Of a stretch of DNA of 64,000 nucleotides, positions 9,545-18,058 are shown piece after piece. The DNA comes from Qipengyuania huizhouensis (GTDB taxonomy: Bacteria > Pseudomonadota > Alphaproteobacteria > Sphingomonadales > Sphingomonadaceae), in contig NZ_JAIGNT010000013.1 of assembly GCF_019711635.1 (NCBI RefSeq), positions 17,816-81,815 of the forward strand. The letters are read 5' to 3'. Below the pieces are notes generated by a model. That model was not told the DNA's origin. It saw only the letters and a list, made by a program, of their open reading frames with translations, and did no database searches. The translations under genes and the position numbers were made by a program. Within the stretch, counting starts at the first letter, position 1, and each line of letters begins with the position of its first letter.

Positions 9545-9647
9545 CCGGTCGGATCAATCCCACCGCTATCGCCGAATATCAAGCGATTTCGCGATGATAT
9601 CGGGGCTGCACCCGCGGATCTTAGAGCCGAATACCGATTGTCCTGGA

Positions 9648-9732
9648 TGGTACCCCTGGCCGGACTCGAACCGGCACTTCGTAAGAAACTCGATTTTGAG
9701 TCGAGCGCGTCTACCAATTCCGCCACAGGGGC
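9648..9732 (-). tRNA. tRNA-Leu (anticodon CAA)
   Basis: 85 nt including an encoded CCA. Acceptor stem GCCCCTG/CAGGGGT, anticodon stem CTCGA/TCGAG with loop CTCAAAA (anticodon CAA), a class II long variable arm, and TTCGAGTCC in the T arm. Confidence 0.95.
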
Positions 9733-9811
9733 ACTGTGCTGGAGCGCGACGCGTTAGCCGCGCGTCTTTGCCGCATCAAGCTTTCAATGAAAATCGCCCG
9801 CAATCGCCACC

Positions 9812-10630
9812 CTACTTGAGCGCATTCGCGAGCATCTTGTGCAGTTTGGAATGCAACTGATCGTTCGCTGCGAGGATCTGCTTCGAGTGAATCTGCTCCG
9901 AACGGCCGCGGAAGTCGGAAACGAAGCCGCCCGCTTCGCGCACGATCAGGCATCCGGCCGCTGTGTCCCAGTCATTGAGGCCGCTCTCCCAGAAGCCGTC
10001 GAAACGTCCGGCGGCGAGCCAGGCGAGATCGAGCGAAGCGGCGCCGAACCGGCGGATGCCCGCCACATTGGGCCCGATGGCGTTGAATATCTTCGACCAT
10101 TCGGAAAAATCGCCATGACCGGAGAAGGGAATGCCGGTGGCGACCAGCGCTTCCGACGGATTGCGGCGAGATGAAACGCGCAGGCGGCCGTCATGCAGCC
10201 ACGCGCCGCGCGTCTTCTCGGCCCAGAAAGTCTCGTCGGTAACCGGGTTATAGACCACCGCGGCAGTGACATCGCCCCAATCGTCGCTGCCCAGCTTGCG
10301 CTCCTGCACCGCGATGCTGATCGCGAAATGCGGGATGCCGTGCAGGAAATTGCTGGTTCCGTCGAGCGGGTCGACGATCCAGCGCGGCATGCCGTCCTTC
10401 CCCTCGATCGTTCCGGCTTCTTCCATCTCGAAACCCCAATCGGGGCGCGCGGCCAGAAGTTCGTCGTAGATTGCGCGCTCGGCCCGCATGTCGGCCTTGG
10501 ACACGAAGTCGGAAGGGCCCTTGCGGCTTACCTGCAGGTGCTCGATCTCGCCGAAGTCGCGGCGCAGGCGGCCACCCGCCTTGCGCGCGGCCTTCTCCAT
10601 CACGCGGATCAGTCCGGAAATTGCGGCCAT
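9812..10630 (-). CDS. suhB: inositol-1-monophosphatase family protein
   Basis: 272 residues. Mg2+-dependent phosphatase of the IMPase superfamily. Motif 1 is IVDPLDGTSNFLHGIP and motif 2 is NDWDTAAGCLIVREAGG; the upstream acidic site reads FEMEEAG in place of the more usual EESG. In bacteria SuhB hydrolyses inositol phosphates and also assists rRNA transcription. It follows efp and a 117-residue gene on the same strand with a 9-bp gap, so all three probably form one transcript. Confidence 0.92.
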   Translation of the reverse strand: MAAISGLIRVMEKAARKAGGRLRRDFGEIEHLQVSRKGPSDFVSKADMRAERAIYDELLAARPDWGFEMEEAGTIEGKDGMPRWIVDPLDGTSNFLHGIPHFAISIAVQERKLGSDDWGDVTAAVVYNPVTDETFWAEKTRGAWLHDGRLRVSSRRNPSEALVATGIPFSGHGDFSEWSKIFNAIGPNVAGIRRFGAASLDLAWLAAGRFDGFWESGLNDWDTAAGCLIVREAGGFVSDFRGRSEQIHSKQILAANDQLHSKLHKMLANALK

Positions 10631-10639
10631 TATACTCTC

Positions 10640-10993
10640 TTATTCGGTCAGGACGCGGATCGAACGCGCCTGCAGGTGGATGTCGCCCCACTCGCAGGCC
10701 ATGTCGAACTTCGTGCCCTCGATGTTGAATGTTTCGATAGCGAAGCGGCGCTGCATCCCGTCGCCGGCGGTTTCGCGCCGGTCGAGCTGCAGCTTGCTGA
10801 TCCCGGCGAACTTGAGCAGGCCGGGATGCCAGCAGCACTCTTCGCCCGCGCCGGGCTCTTCATAGTCCGGATGTGCAGGCTCAAGGCAGAAATCCATCTC
10901 CAGCGTCAGCTCGTCATCGTTGATGATGACCGCGCGCAGCGTGCTTTTGGCGATGTCGACATTATCGAAACGACTGGCGATGGATTTGCCCAT
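10640..10993 (-). CDS. conserved small protein between efp and suhB, unknown function
   Basis: 117 residues, beginning 11 bp after the efp stop behind GAGGGGCG. No signal peptide or membrane helix. It contains a two-cysteine cluster (GEECCWHPGLLKFAGI) and an Asp/Glu-rich first half, and looks like a compact beta-rich cytosolic protein. The family is not recognised. The tight spacing on both sides supports a real gene in an efp-suhB operon. Confidence 0.75.
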   Translation of the reverse strand: MGKSIASRFDNVDIAKSTLRAVIINDDELTLEMDFCLEPAHPDYEEPGAGEECCWHPGLLKFAGISKLQLDRRETAGDGMQRRFAIETFNIEGTKFDMACEWGDIHLQARSIRVLTE

Positions 10994-11004
10994 GTCTGCG
11001 CCCC

Positions 11005-11568
11005 TCAGCTCGCCTTGCCGACGTAGCTCTGTTCGTAGACGTCGACGATGATGCGCGTTCCGCTTCCGATATGCGGAGGAACCATGATGCGCACGCCGTT
11101 GTCCAGCACGGCAGGCTTGTAGCTGGAGGAGGCGGTCTGCCCCTTCACCACGGCATCTGCTTCGACGATTTCGGCTTCGATCTGCGCCGGAAGCTCGACC
11201 GAGATCGGCTTCTCTTCCCACAGTTCCAGCTTCACCTGCATTCCGTCCTGCAGGAACGGACGGGCATCGCCCAGAAGATCGCTCGGCAGAGTAATCTGCT
11301 CATAGGTGTTCTGGTCCATGAAGACGAGCATATCGCCATCTTCATAAAGGAACTGGTATTCTTCGGTATCGAGACGGACCTTCTCGACCGTGTCGGCGCT
11401 ACGGAAGCGGACGTTGGTCTTGCGGCCGTCCTGCAGGTTCTTCATTTCGACCTGCATATAGGCACCACCCTTGCCCGGCTGGGTGTGCTGGATCTTGGCG
11501 ACTTTCCAGATGCCGCCTTCATATTCGATGATGTTGCCCGGACGGATGTCCACGCCGCTGATTTTCAT
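11005..11568 (-). CDS. efp: translation elongation factor P
   Basis: 187 residues, the standard length. EF-P relieves ribosome stalling at polyproline stretches. Three beta-barrel domains are recognisable from the start [19 protein letters not shown]. The loop [12 protein letters not shown] carries the lysine equivalent to E. coli Lys34, so modification by an EpmA-type enzyme is possible, and the C-terminus YVGKAS is typical. An in-frame start further upstream (11655) was rejected because EF-P begins exactly at this Met. Confidence 0.97.
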   Translation of the reverse strand: MKISGVDIRPGNIIEYEGGIWKVAKIQHTQPGKGGAYMQVEMKNLQDGRKTNVRFRSADTVEKVRLDTEEYQFLYEDGDMLVFMDQNTYEQITLPSDLLGDARPFLQDGMQVKLELWEEKPISVELPAQIEAEIVEADAVVKGQTASSSYKPAVLDNGVRIMVPPHIGSGTRIIVDVYEQSYVGKAS

Positions 11569-11709
11569 GGGAGTCTGCCTCGATGTGAAAGAGCGCCGTC
11601 CGGCATCGAACGGTCGTGCGTGAGCGCCCTTACAGGCTGGCAGGGCGCACGGCAAGGCGGTGGAAATTTTGCGGCAATATCCCTATAAGAGGGTCTTGGA
11701 GGGTATGAC

Positions 11710-12075
11710 GTGAAATCGTTTGCAATCGCCGTGTTGGCGTCCGCTGCGACGCTTACCGCATCTCCCGTACTGGCGCAGGGTCGCCTCGGCCTGTTACCGC
11801 AGGGCGAATACGTCTGCGCGCTGCCGGGCAGTGCAGACGGCCCAGCCTGGCGAGAGGTCGAGGGGCGTAATTTCGCTATTACCGGCGCGTCGAGCTACAC
11901 CGCCGGCAATGGATCGGGGACCTACCTGATGGAAGGCAAGCGCATCACTTTCACCCGCGGCCCCATGAAAGGCATGCGCATGATGCGCGTGTCTTCCGGC
12001 ATGCTTCAGGAAATCGACCGAAGCGGCAAGCTGGGCCGCTTGCGCTGTCACAGGGCTGGTCCGATAAGCGACTAG
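11710..12075 (+). CDS. small secreted protein, unknown function
   Basis: 121 residues with a Sec signal peptide ending VLAQG. The mature part has two cysteines (EYVCALPG and LRCHRAG) that could form a disulfide, a central beta-rich stretch with ITGASSYTAGNGSGTYLMEG, and KRITFTRGPMKGMRMMRV, which suggests a small barrel. The GTG start has GGAGGG seven bases upstream. The stop overlaps the convergent M23 peptidase stop by 3 bp. Confidence 0.8.
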   Translation: MKSFAIAVLASAATLTASPVLAQGRLGLLPQGEYVCALPGSADGPAWREVEGRNFAITGASSYTAGNGSGTYLMEGKRITFTRGPMKGMRMMRVSSGMLQEIDRSGKLGRLRCHRAGPISD

Positions 12076-12782
12076 TTGTCCTGGGAACCCTTCAGAAGTG
12101 GATAGGGATTGATCGCGTTCGCTGGTTCCCACCACTCCGCATCTTGTGTCGTTTGAAGAATTGCAAAATGAAGATGCGGAGCGTCCTCCGAGGCATTCCC
12201 GCTTGATCCCACTTCGCCAAGGCGCTGTCCCCGCCGCACCTGCTGTCCTTCCTTGAGCCCCCTCGCATATCGGTCGAGATGGGCATAATAATGGATCGTG
12301 CGCCCGTCGGACGAGCGGATATACAACGTATTCCCCCCGGCATCGGATTCGAACATCTTTTCGACAATTCCCGGTCCCGCTGCAATCACGCTGGTACCCT
12401 TGGGAGCCATGATATCGATCGCCTCGTGCAATCGCTCGCCGCCGCCACGGGAGTCGGTAAACGTATCGGATAGTTCGGAGGAGCTCACATTGAGTACGGG
12501 GATGATCAGATCCTTTGCCGCTCCCTCTTCGATCATCCGGGCGAATTCGGTGTTGAGGGGCTTGGCATTGCGGGCTTCGTCGGAGACCGGCGTCTCCGTA
12601 CCCGGTTCGGCAGGGCCGGCCCGCGTTGGCGAAGGGCTTGGCGCGGATTCGGCAGGCCGCGTATTCTCGCGCTGACTATCGGCCGTGGCGTTTTCGATCA
12701 GGCTGCCACCCGCCACGATCCAGATCGCGCTGGTAATCGTAGCCGTGACGACGATGGTAAGTATTCGATCGATGATTTTCAT
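12072..12782 (-). CDS. membrane-anchored M23 family metallopeptidase
   Basis: 236 residues. One N-terminal membrane anchor (ILTIVVTATITSAIWIVAGG), a Pro/Ser/Glu-rich linker, then a LytM/peptidase M23 domain from ~residue 115. Zinc ligands: HEAIDIMAP (H-x3-D) and PHLHFAI (HxH). The upstream GTG at 12788 sits directly on the GGAA ribosome site, so the ATG at 12782 is used. The family hydrolyses peptidoglycan cross-bridges. It lies 17 bp downstream of an L,D-transpeptidase gene, so the pair probably works on periplasmic cell-wall remodelling. Confidence 0.9.
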   Translation of the reverse strand: MKIIDRILTIVVTATITSAIWIVAGGSLIENATADSQRENTRPAESAPSPSPTRAGPAEPGTETPVSDEARNAKPLNTEFARMIEEGAAKDLIIPVLNVSSSELSDTFTDSRGGGERLHEAIDIMAPKGTSVIAAGPGIVEKMFESDAGGNTLYIRSSDGRTIHYYAHLDRYARGLKEGQQVRRGQRLGEVGSSGNASEDAPHLHFAILQTTQDAEWWEPANAINPYPLLKGSQDN

Positions 12783-12799
12783 TCGCACTTCCTAGCCTG

Positions 12800-13993
12800 T
12801 CAGCTTTCGAAAATCACTCTGGTAGATTGAGACACCATTCCGGCGAGCCTGGCGGCGTCCCAATTCGTCAACCGCACGCAGCCGCTCGATTGTGCACGGC
12901 CGATCGTTTCCGGATCAGGCGTGCCGTGGATGCCGTAGTGTTCCTTCGACAGATCGATCCAGACCACTCCGACCGGGCCGTTGGGGCCGGGCGGAAAAGT
13001 ATGGACACCACCCTCCGCATCGTCTTTGCCAAGCACCTCGGGATCATATTGGTAAGTTGGATTGTATGCCTCGCCGACAATGTCCCATTCGCCCAATGGC
13101 AGGGGAAATTCGCTCGAGCCAGAGCTGACGGTGAAAAGTGCGACGAGTTCGTCGCCCTGGTACGCTTTCAGCGTCTTGCCCGCCTTGCTGACCACGATAC
13201 GGTCGACTTCGGGCTGCTCGGTGCCCACTCCAAGACTTGCGAGCGTTGTTTGCCAGTCCCGATCTTCTATCGCGCCCTTCTCGATCCGGTCGGCACCGAT
13301 ATTGGGCACGCGGACTTGCTGACCAGCCTTGAAATAGCCATCGCTCGAGCCAGCGGGTGCAGGTTGATCGGCATTTCCTTCGCTTGCCTCCGCAGGCGAA
13401 CCGGCCCCGGCAGGTCGGCCGTTCGGGTTGAGTTCGCGGAGCACCTCTACCGTCGTGTGAAAGCGCTCTGCCAGCCGCTCGTCGAGCGACTTGTATCCAA
13501 GCCTTTCCATCTCGGCTTTCTCTGCCGGGTCCTCCGGAATCTCGTAATACCGGGCGTCTCCCCAGCTTTCCGGGATGGTGACAACACGTGTCGCAGGAAT
13601 TGAATCCCAGTCCGCCAGCGCCGTTTCGGTCGCCTCGTCCAGCTCGCCGGTGATTTCCAGATCGTTGGCTTCCTGGAAACCGCGCAATGCGTTTTCCGTG
13701 CTCATGCCCATCTTGCCATCGATCACGCCCGGCCCCCAGCCTTGCCGGTCCAGCACGACCTGCGCCTGCATGATCGGGCGCTCTTCCGGATCGGGGATCA
13801 CGTCATCCTGGCGCGATTCTTCGTCGTTCGATGCCATGGAGTCGGCGAGATTGTTCTCGTCGTAGGTTTCGTATCCGTAATCTTCGGCAGGTTCGGCCTG
13901 GACGGTGCCCGTATCGTTTTCCTCTTCGGCACCGTTCATACCGCATGCCGCGAGGGCGATCGAAGAAGCTGCAACAAATAGAAATGTGCGCAC
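12800..13993 (-). CDS. L,D-transpeptidase (YkuD) lipoprotein with peptidoglycan-binding domain
   Basis: 397 residues. A lipoprotein signal with lipobox LAAC is followed by an acidic linker. A PG_binding_1 domain (WGPGVIDGKMGMSTENALRG) and a LysM-like segment (LDERLAERFHTTVEVLRELNP) come next. The C-terminal YkuD domain has the catalytic HGTPDPETIGRAQSSGCVRL. It should form 3-3 cross-links or attach proteins to murein in the periplasm. The GTG start has AGGAGA seven bases upstream. It precedes the M23 peptidase in the same transcript. Confidence 0.93.
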   Translation of the reverse strand: MRTFLFVAASSIALAACGMNGAEEENDTGTVQAEPAEDYGYETYDENNLADSMASNDEESRQDDVIPDPEERPIMQAQVVLDRQGWGPGVIDGKMGMSTENALRGFQEANDLEITGELDEATETALADWDSIPATRVVTIPESWGDARYYEIPEDPAEKAEMERLGYKSLDERLAERFHTTVEVLRELNPNGRPAGAGSPAEASEGNADQPAPAGSSDGYFKAGQQVRVPNIGADRIEKGAIEDRDWQTTLASLGVGTEQPEVDRIVVSKAGKTLKAYQGDELVALFTVSSGSSEFPLPLGEWDIVGEAYNPTYQYDPEVLGKDDAEGGVHTFPPGPNGPVGVVWIDLSKEHYGIHGTPDPETIGRAQSSGCVRLTNWDAARLAGMVSQSTRVIFES

Positions 13994-14045
13994 GAGGTAT
14001 CTCCTGAAATTTGGGGAGGCGACCCGCCCCGTTCAGTGAGACAAC

Positions 14046-14678
14046 TCATGCCTTGGAGATTTGCTCCGCAAAGGCTTTCACGGCTGCAACCTCATCGCCC
14101 GACCAGACTGCGCCGGATACCGCCAGGAAGTCTGCCCCGGCTTCGATGATCGGCCTGCAATTTTCCGGAGAGATCCCGCCAATGGCGACCGAGGGAATTT
14201 CGACCATTTCGTTCCACCATTCGAGCAACTGCAATTCCGCACGATGCTCGGTTTCCTTGGTTTCGCTCGGGAAAAAGGCTCCAAAGGCGACATAATCGGC
14301 ACCGGCCTCGCCTGCTTCGATCGCGAGGTGGCGCGATGCATGGCAGGTCACGCCAATCTGGGCTTCGCGGCCGAGTTCCTCGCGTGCCTCTTTCACATCG
14401 CCATCGCCTTGGCCCAGATGGACGCCATCGGCCTTCAGTCTCTTGGCCAGCGCAATCGAATCGTTGACGATGAAGGCCACTTCGTGCGCCGCGCAGATTT
14501 CCTGCAACGGTACGGCAAGCGCAGCGGCCTCGTGCTGGTCGATCCCCTTCACCCGGAACTGGAAAGCGGTGACGACGCCCTTCCCCGCTTCGAGCGCGCG
14601 TTCGAGCCTGCGAGGAAAGTCGCCCGAAACGTCGAGCGGCGAGATCAGGTAAAGCTGCGTGATTATCTTTTGGGCCAT
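14046..14678 (-). CDS. thiE: thiamine phosphate synthase
   Basis: 210 residues. Joins HMP-PP and thiazole phosphate into thiamine phosphate. TIM-barrel signatures: QLYLISP at the first strand, FIVNDSIALAKRLKADGVHLGQGD (pyrophosphate/Mg2+ loop), TCHASRHLAIEAGEAGADYVAFG, and the late AIGGIS. A TTG upstream at 14699 adds only seven residues and lacks support. No TPP riboswitch is visible ahead of it. It is separated by about 50 bp from the downstream L,D-transpeptidase gene. Confidence 0.93.
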   Translation of the reverse strand: MAQKIITQLYLISPLDVSGDFPRRLERALEAGKGVVTAFQFRVKGIDQHEAAALAVPLQEICAAHEVAFIVNDSIALAKRLKADGVHLGQGDGDVKEAREELGREAQIGVTCHASRHLAIEAGEAGADYVAFGAFFPSETKETEHRAELQLLEWWNEMVEIPSVAIGGISPENCRPIIEAGADFLAVSGAVWSGDEVAAVKAFAEQISKA

Positions 14679-14757
14679 CGCTCCGCTCCGTATCGCCAAG
14701 AACGCTGTTCGTCGACATTCAGATTGGGGAAAGCGAAGCGGGCGCTATCTCACAGCC

Positions 14758-15150
14758 ATGGCAAGAATATTCGCGCTCGCGCTCATCGCCCTCCCGCTCG
14801 CTTCCTGCGCGGTAATCCCCGATACGCCCCGCGTCGGGAAGGATGCGGCGGCACAGGGGACCCCGGTCGGCATTGGCGAACCCGTCTGGACGGGCGATGC
14901 GATCCTCACCCCGCTCGCGGTGGTGGAGGACAGCAGGTGCCCGGAGAATGCGCGCTGCGTATGGGCCGGCAAGCTCACCGTTTCGACCCGCATTACCTCG
15001 ACCCACTGGGCGCAGACGGTGGACCTGACGCTGGGCGAACCGCACGAGGTCCTCAGCCGCACCTACGTGCTCGTCTCCGGCCTGCCCGAAAAACGGCAGG
15101 ACCGCGAAACGCAGCCCGGCGAATACCGCTTCGTTTACGAGCGGCGCTAG
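14758..15150 (+). CDS. putative lipoprotein with SRCPENARCVWAG motif
   Basis: 130 residues. The lipobox is LASC after a short hydrophobic segment. The conserved pair of cysteines in DSRCPENARCVWAG is characteristic of a widespread uncharacterised periplasmic lipoprotein family. The rest is predicted beta-sandwich (KLTVSTRIT, TVDLTLGE, YRFVYERR). An in-frame ATG at 14659 would run antisense into thiE, so the ATG at 14758 is chosen. Function unknown. Confidence 0.78.
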   Translation: MARIFALALIALPLASCAVIPDTPRVGKDAAAQGTPVGIGEPVWTGDAILTPLAVVEDSRCPENARCVWAGKLTVSTRITSTHWAQTVDLTLGEPHEVLSRTYVLVSGLPEKRQDRETQPGEYRFVYERR

Positions 15151-15168
15151 CCCGCTCGCTGCGAGGGA

Positions 15169-16056
15169 TCAGGCCACGCTGGCTGCGTGAATGCGGTCAA
15201 TCGCACCTGACAGCGTGCCGTCGAATTCCTCATCGCTCTGCTGCTTGCGCAGATCCTGCAGCAAGCCGCGGCTGAAGCTGGCGATCATGCCCGGGTTTTT
15301 CGCCAGCTCGGCACAAGCCTCGTCGGTCGAATACCCGCCCGAAAGCGCGACCACACGCAGCACCCTGGGATGCTTCGTCAGACCGGAGTAAAGCCCTGCC
15401 TCCTTCGGAATCGAAAGCTTGAGCATGACCTGCTGGCCCTCGGGAAGCGCTACAAGCCCTTCCTCGATCGCTTCGAGCATGATCTTCTCGCCCTCGGCAC
15501 GGTCGGCAGAGGTGATGTCGTATTCGGGCTCGAGCATGGGCACGAGGCCGCAGGACAGTATGCGTGCGCCTTCTGCAAACTGCTGGCGCACGGCTTCCTT
15601 GATCCCCACCGGATTGGCCGACTTGATCACGCTGCGCATCTTGGTGCCGAACACGCCGAGATCCTTCGCCCGCGCGCACATCGCCTCGAGATTGGGGTTC
15701 TGCTTCATCAACTGCGCACCGTCGCGCTCGTCCTCGAGGCCCTTGTCGACCTTGAGAAAGGGCACGATGCCGCGTTCCTTCAGGCGCGCCGGCACGCTCT
15801 TTCCGCCGCTTGTCCCTTCCATGGTCTTTTCGAACAGGATCGCCCCGATGACCTTGCCATTGCCGAAGCAGGGTGCCTCGATGATGCGCTGGCGCATTTC
15901 GTGGATGAGGCCGAACATCTGCTCGTCGCCGTCCCATTCGCCATCTTCCACGCCGTATCCACGCAGCGCCTTGGGGGTGGAACCGCCCGACTGGTCCAGT
16001 GCCGCAATAAAGCCCTGCCCGTGTGCGATCCGGTCGCGCATTTCGTCGAAAGTCAT
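15169..16056 (-). CDS. fba: class I fructose-bisphosphate aldolase
   Basis: 295 residues, matching the short bacterial class I aldolase (Staphylococcus type), which uses a Schiff-base lysine and no metal. Seen: AALDQSGGSTPKALRGYG near the start, GTSGGKSVPARLKERGIVPF, FLKVDKG, LVPMLEPE, and VMLKLSIPKE, whose lysine is the probable Schiff-base residue. It converts fructose-1,6-bisphosphate to triose phosphates, feeding the gap/pgk enzymes encoded 3 kb away. The start at 16056 has GGGGA upstream and matches the family N-terminus MTFDEM. Confidence 0.93.
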   Translation of the reverse strand: MTFDEMRDRIAHGQGFIAALDQSGGSTPKALRGYGVEDGEWDGDEQMFGLIHEMRQRIIEAPCFGNGKVIGAILFEKTMEGTSGGKSVPARLKERGIVPFLKVDKGLEDERDGAQLMKQNPNLEAMCARAKDLGVFGTKMRSVIKSANPVGIKEAVRQQFAEGARILSCGLVPMLEPEYDITSADRAEGEKIMLEAIEEGLVALPEGQQVMLKLSIPKEAGLYSGLTKHPRVLRVVALSGGYSTDEACAELAKNPGMIASFSRGLLQDLRKQQSDEEFDGTLSGAIDRIHAASVA

Positions 16057-16181
16057 GTAAGAATCCCCGTGGGTCTGCATTCGTATGCGCGGCCCATACA
16101 AAAGGCCCTTCGCACCTGCAACAGCCGGGGTGCAACAATTCGCAATGCCGTTCGTAATCCTTGATAGAGACAGGAGAATCC

Positions 16182-16940
16182 ATGCTCGACGAGACCCAGA
16201 AGAAGCTGTGCGACGACCATTCGAACGACTATTCGGATCTCAGGGCGCTGACGATCAACTGCACCTTGAAACGCTCACCCGAAGGCTCGCATACCGACAA
16301 GCTCCTCGGCGTGGTCGAGGCGATCCTGGTGCGGAACAATGTCTCACTCGATCAGGTGCGGCTAGTGGATCACGAAATTGCGCCCGGCATCTATCCCGAC
16401 ATGGCAGAGCATGGGGCGGAACGGGACGACTGGCCGAAAATCTGGAAGAAGGTCGATGCATCCGACATACTCGTGATCGGCACCCCCATCTGGCTGGGCG
16501 AAAAATCCTCCGTCTGCCAACGCCTGATCGAAAGGCTCTATGCTCATTCGGGCCAGACCAACGACAAGGGCCAATATGTTTTCTACGGCAAGGTCGGAGG
16601 GTGCATCGTCACGGGTAACGAAGACGGCATCAAACATGTCGGCATGGGCGTCCTCTATTCGCTCCAGCATGTCGGCTATACCATCCCGCCGCAGGCCGAT
16701 GCGGGCTGGATCGGCGAAGCGGGACCAGGCCCGAGCTATGGCGATGCCAAGGAAGACGGCAGCGGCTATGTCGGCTTCGACAACGACTTCACCCGCCGTA
16801 ACACTACCTTCATGACATGGAACCTGATGCACATGGCGCGCATGTTGAAGGATGCGGGCGGCATCCCGGCATGGGGCAATTCGGTCGATTTGTGGAAAGA
16901 TGGCCGCCGCTTCGACGCGCCCAATCCCGATTATCGTTAA
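16182..16940 (+). CDS. flavodoxin-like NADPH-dependent FMN reductase family protein
   Basis: 252 residues. A flavodoxin-like fold of the NADPH-dependent FMN reductase / NAD(P)H dehydrogenase group: an early beta strand with phosphate loop (TINCTLKRSPEGSHTDKLL), SDILVIGTPIWLGEKSSVCQ over the flavin, and GKVGGCIVTGNEDGIKH. AGGAG at 16172-16176 fixes the ATG at 16182. The partner and substrate are unknown. It is divergent from fba with 125 bp between them. Confidence 0.85.
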   Translation: MLDETQKKLCDDHSNDYSDLRALTINCTLKRSPEGSHTDKLLGVVEAILVRNNVSLDQVRLVDHEIAPGIYPDMAEHGAERDDWPKIWKKVDASDILVIGTPIWLGEKSSVCQRLIERLYAHSGQTNDKGQYVFYGKVGGCIVTGNEDGIKHVGMGVLYSLQHVGYTIPPQADAGWIGEAGPGPSYGDAKEDGSGYVGFDNDFTRRNTTFMTWNLMHMARMLKDAGGIPAWGNSVDLWKDGRRFDAPNPDYR

Positions 16941-18058
16941 GCCGGTTTCTTCAGTGCCGCGTCGCTTGCGAAAATATCGAGGAAAGTTCGGGCGATGATG
17001 CTCTCGACCACCTCCGCCTTGACCAGTGAATTATGCCACCAGATTGCTTCGGTATTGGCGAGCACGATCAGGGTCAGGTTCTTCTTCGGCACCTTGAGAT
17101 AGAGCGCCGATCCTTTCTGCTCATCCCATCCGGAGTGCCACAACAGGCGCTTTCCTTCCCAGTCCTCGAGGAACCAGCCGAGACGATAATCTCCGAGCGG
17201 CCCGATTTCGCGCTCGACCAGTTCCTGCCTGTAGCTCGGTGGGATCAGCGTTCCCGCATCGAAGGCTATATCGAATGCTGCCAGCGCACGCGGGCTGGCA
17301 ATGATCCCGGCAGCTGCGCGGAAATCGTCATCGGACAAAGGTTGCTTCTGCACGCGGCCATCGACGACATGGTATGCGAAAGCGAAATTGCGTAGCGCTG
17401 CCCCGCCCTTGGGATCATGCCATCCTAGCGCCGAATCATGCATGCCTGCCGGATCCGCCACGCGTTCGCGCACGATGGCGCGCAAGGACCGCCCCCCGGC
17501 ACCCTCGATGGCACGATCGATGCGGGCAAACAGGATCGGGTTGTAAACGAATGTCTCACCGTTCGCCCGCATGTCGAGCATCTCGGCAAGAGTCGTCATT
17601 TTCTTGCAGTCCACCGGGGCTATCGTGTTGCCGAGCCGGTCTGTGCCGCCTTTCATGAAGGGAATGGGCGTGGTGGCGAAGTAATCGCACAATTCCTGCC
17701 ACCCTTCGTCGCTGCGCATGGGCAAGTCGAGATCGAGGCCCCCTGCCAGATGCTCGGCTAGAATGGCGGTGGCCGATATCGGCTTGGTGGTGGAGGCGAT
17801 CTTGTAGGTTGTATCGGCGTTGGTCGGCCGTTCGCCCTCGTCGTCGTAATAGCCGTAATAGCCTTCCCAGGCGACTTCGCCATCGCGCACGATGACGGCG
17901 CTCAACGAAGGGATCATGTGCTCGCTACGGAACTCTTCGAGGAAGGCGTCGAACTGCTCCTCGGGCTCTTGTGCCAAGGCGGCAGCGGGAGCGAGCAACA
18001 GCGCGCCGATCAGCGAGAGAGCGCGGCGACCCCGGGTAGCTGTTTGCCTTCCATCCAT
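16937..18058 (-). CDS. secreted serine beta-lactamase-like hydrolase
   Basis: 373 residues. A signal peptide (LSLIGALLLAPAAALAQ) precedes a beta-lactamase/transpeptidase-like domain. The SxxK nucleophile reads ASTTKPISA; YNP fits the YxN position, and LLWHSGWDEQKG the late HxG box. Family members include esterases and D-aminopeptidase-like enzymes; true beta-lactamase activity is not implied. Its first 49 bp overlap the 3' end of pgk in another frame, and its own stop overlaps the flavodoxin-like gene. It is the last gene of the tkt-gap-pgk transcript. Confidence 0.85.
   Translation of the reverse strand: MDGRQTATRGRRALSLIGALLLAPAAALAQEPEEQFDAFLEEFRSEHMIPSLSAVIVRDGEVAWEGYYGYYDDEGERPTNADTTYKIASTTKPISATAILAEHLAGGLDLDLPMRSDEGWQELCDYFATTPIPFMKGGTDRLGNTIAPVDCKKMTTLAEMLDMRANGETFVYNPILFARIDRAIEGAGGRSLRAIVRERVADPAGMHDSALGWHDPKGGAALRNFAFAYHVVDGRVQKQPLSDDDFRAAAGIIASPRALAAFDIAFDAGTLIPPSYRQELVEREIGPLGDYRLGWFLEDWEGKRLLWHSGWDEQKGSALYLKVPKKNLTLIVLANTEAIWWHNSLVKAEVVESIIARTFLDIFASDAALKKPA

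Noticed and set aside
14600..14757. TPP riboswitch near thiE
   Set aside because: No conserved CUGAGA or ACCUGA-type core was seen upstream of the thiE start.
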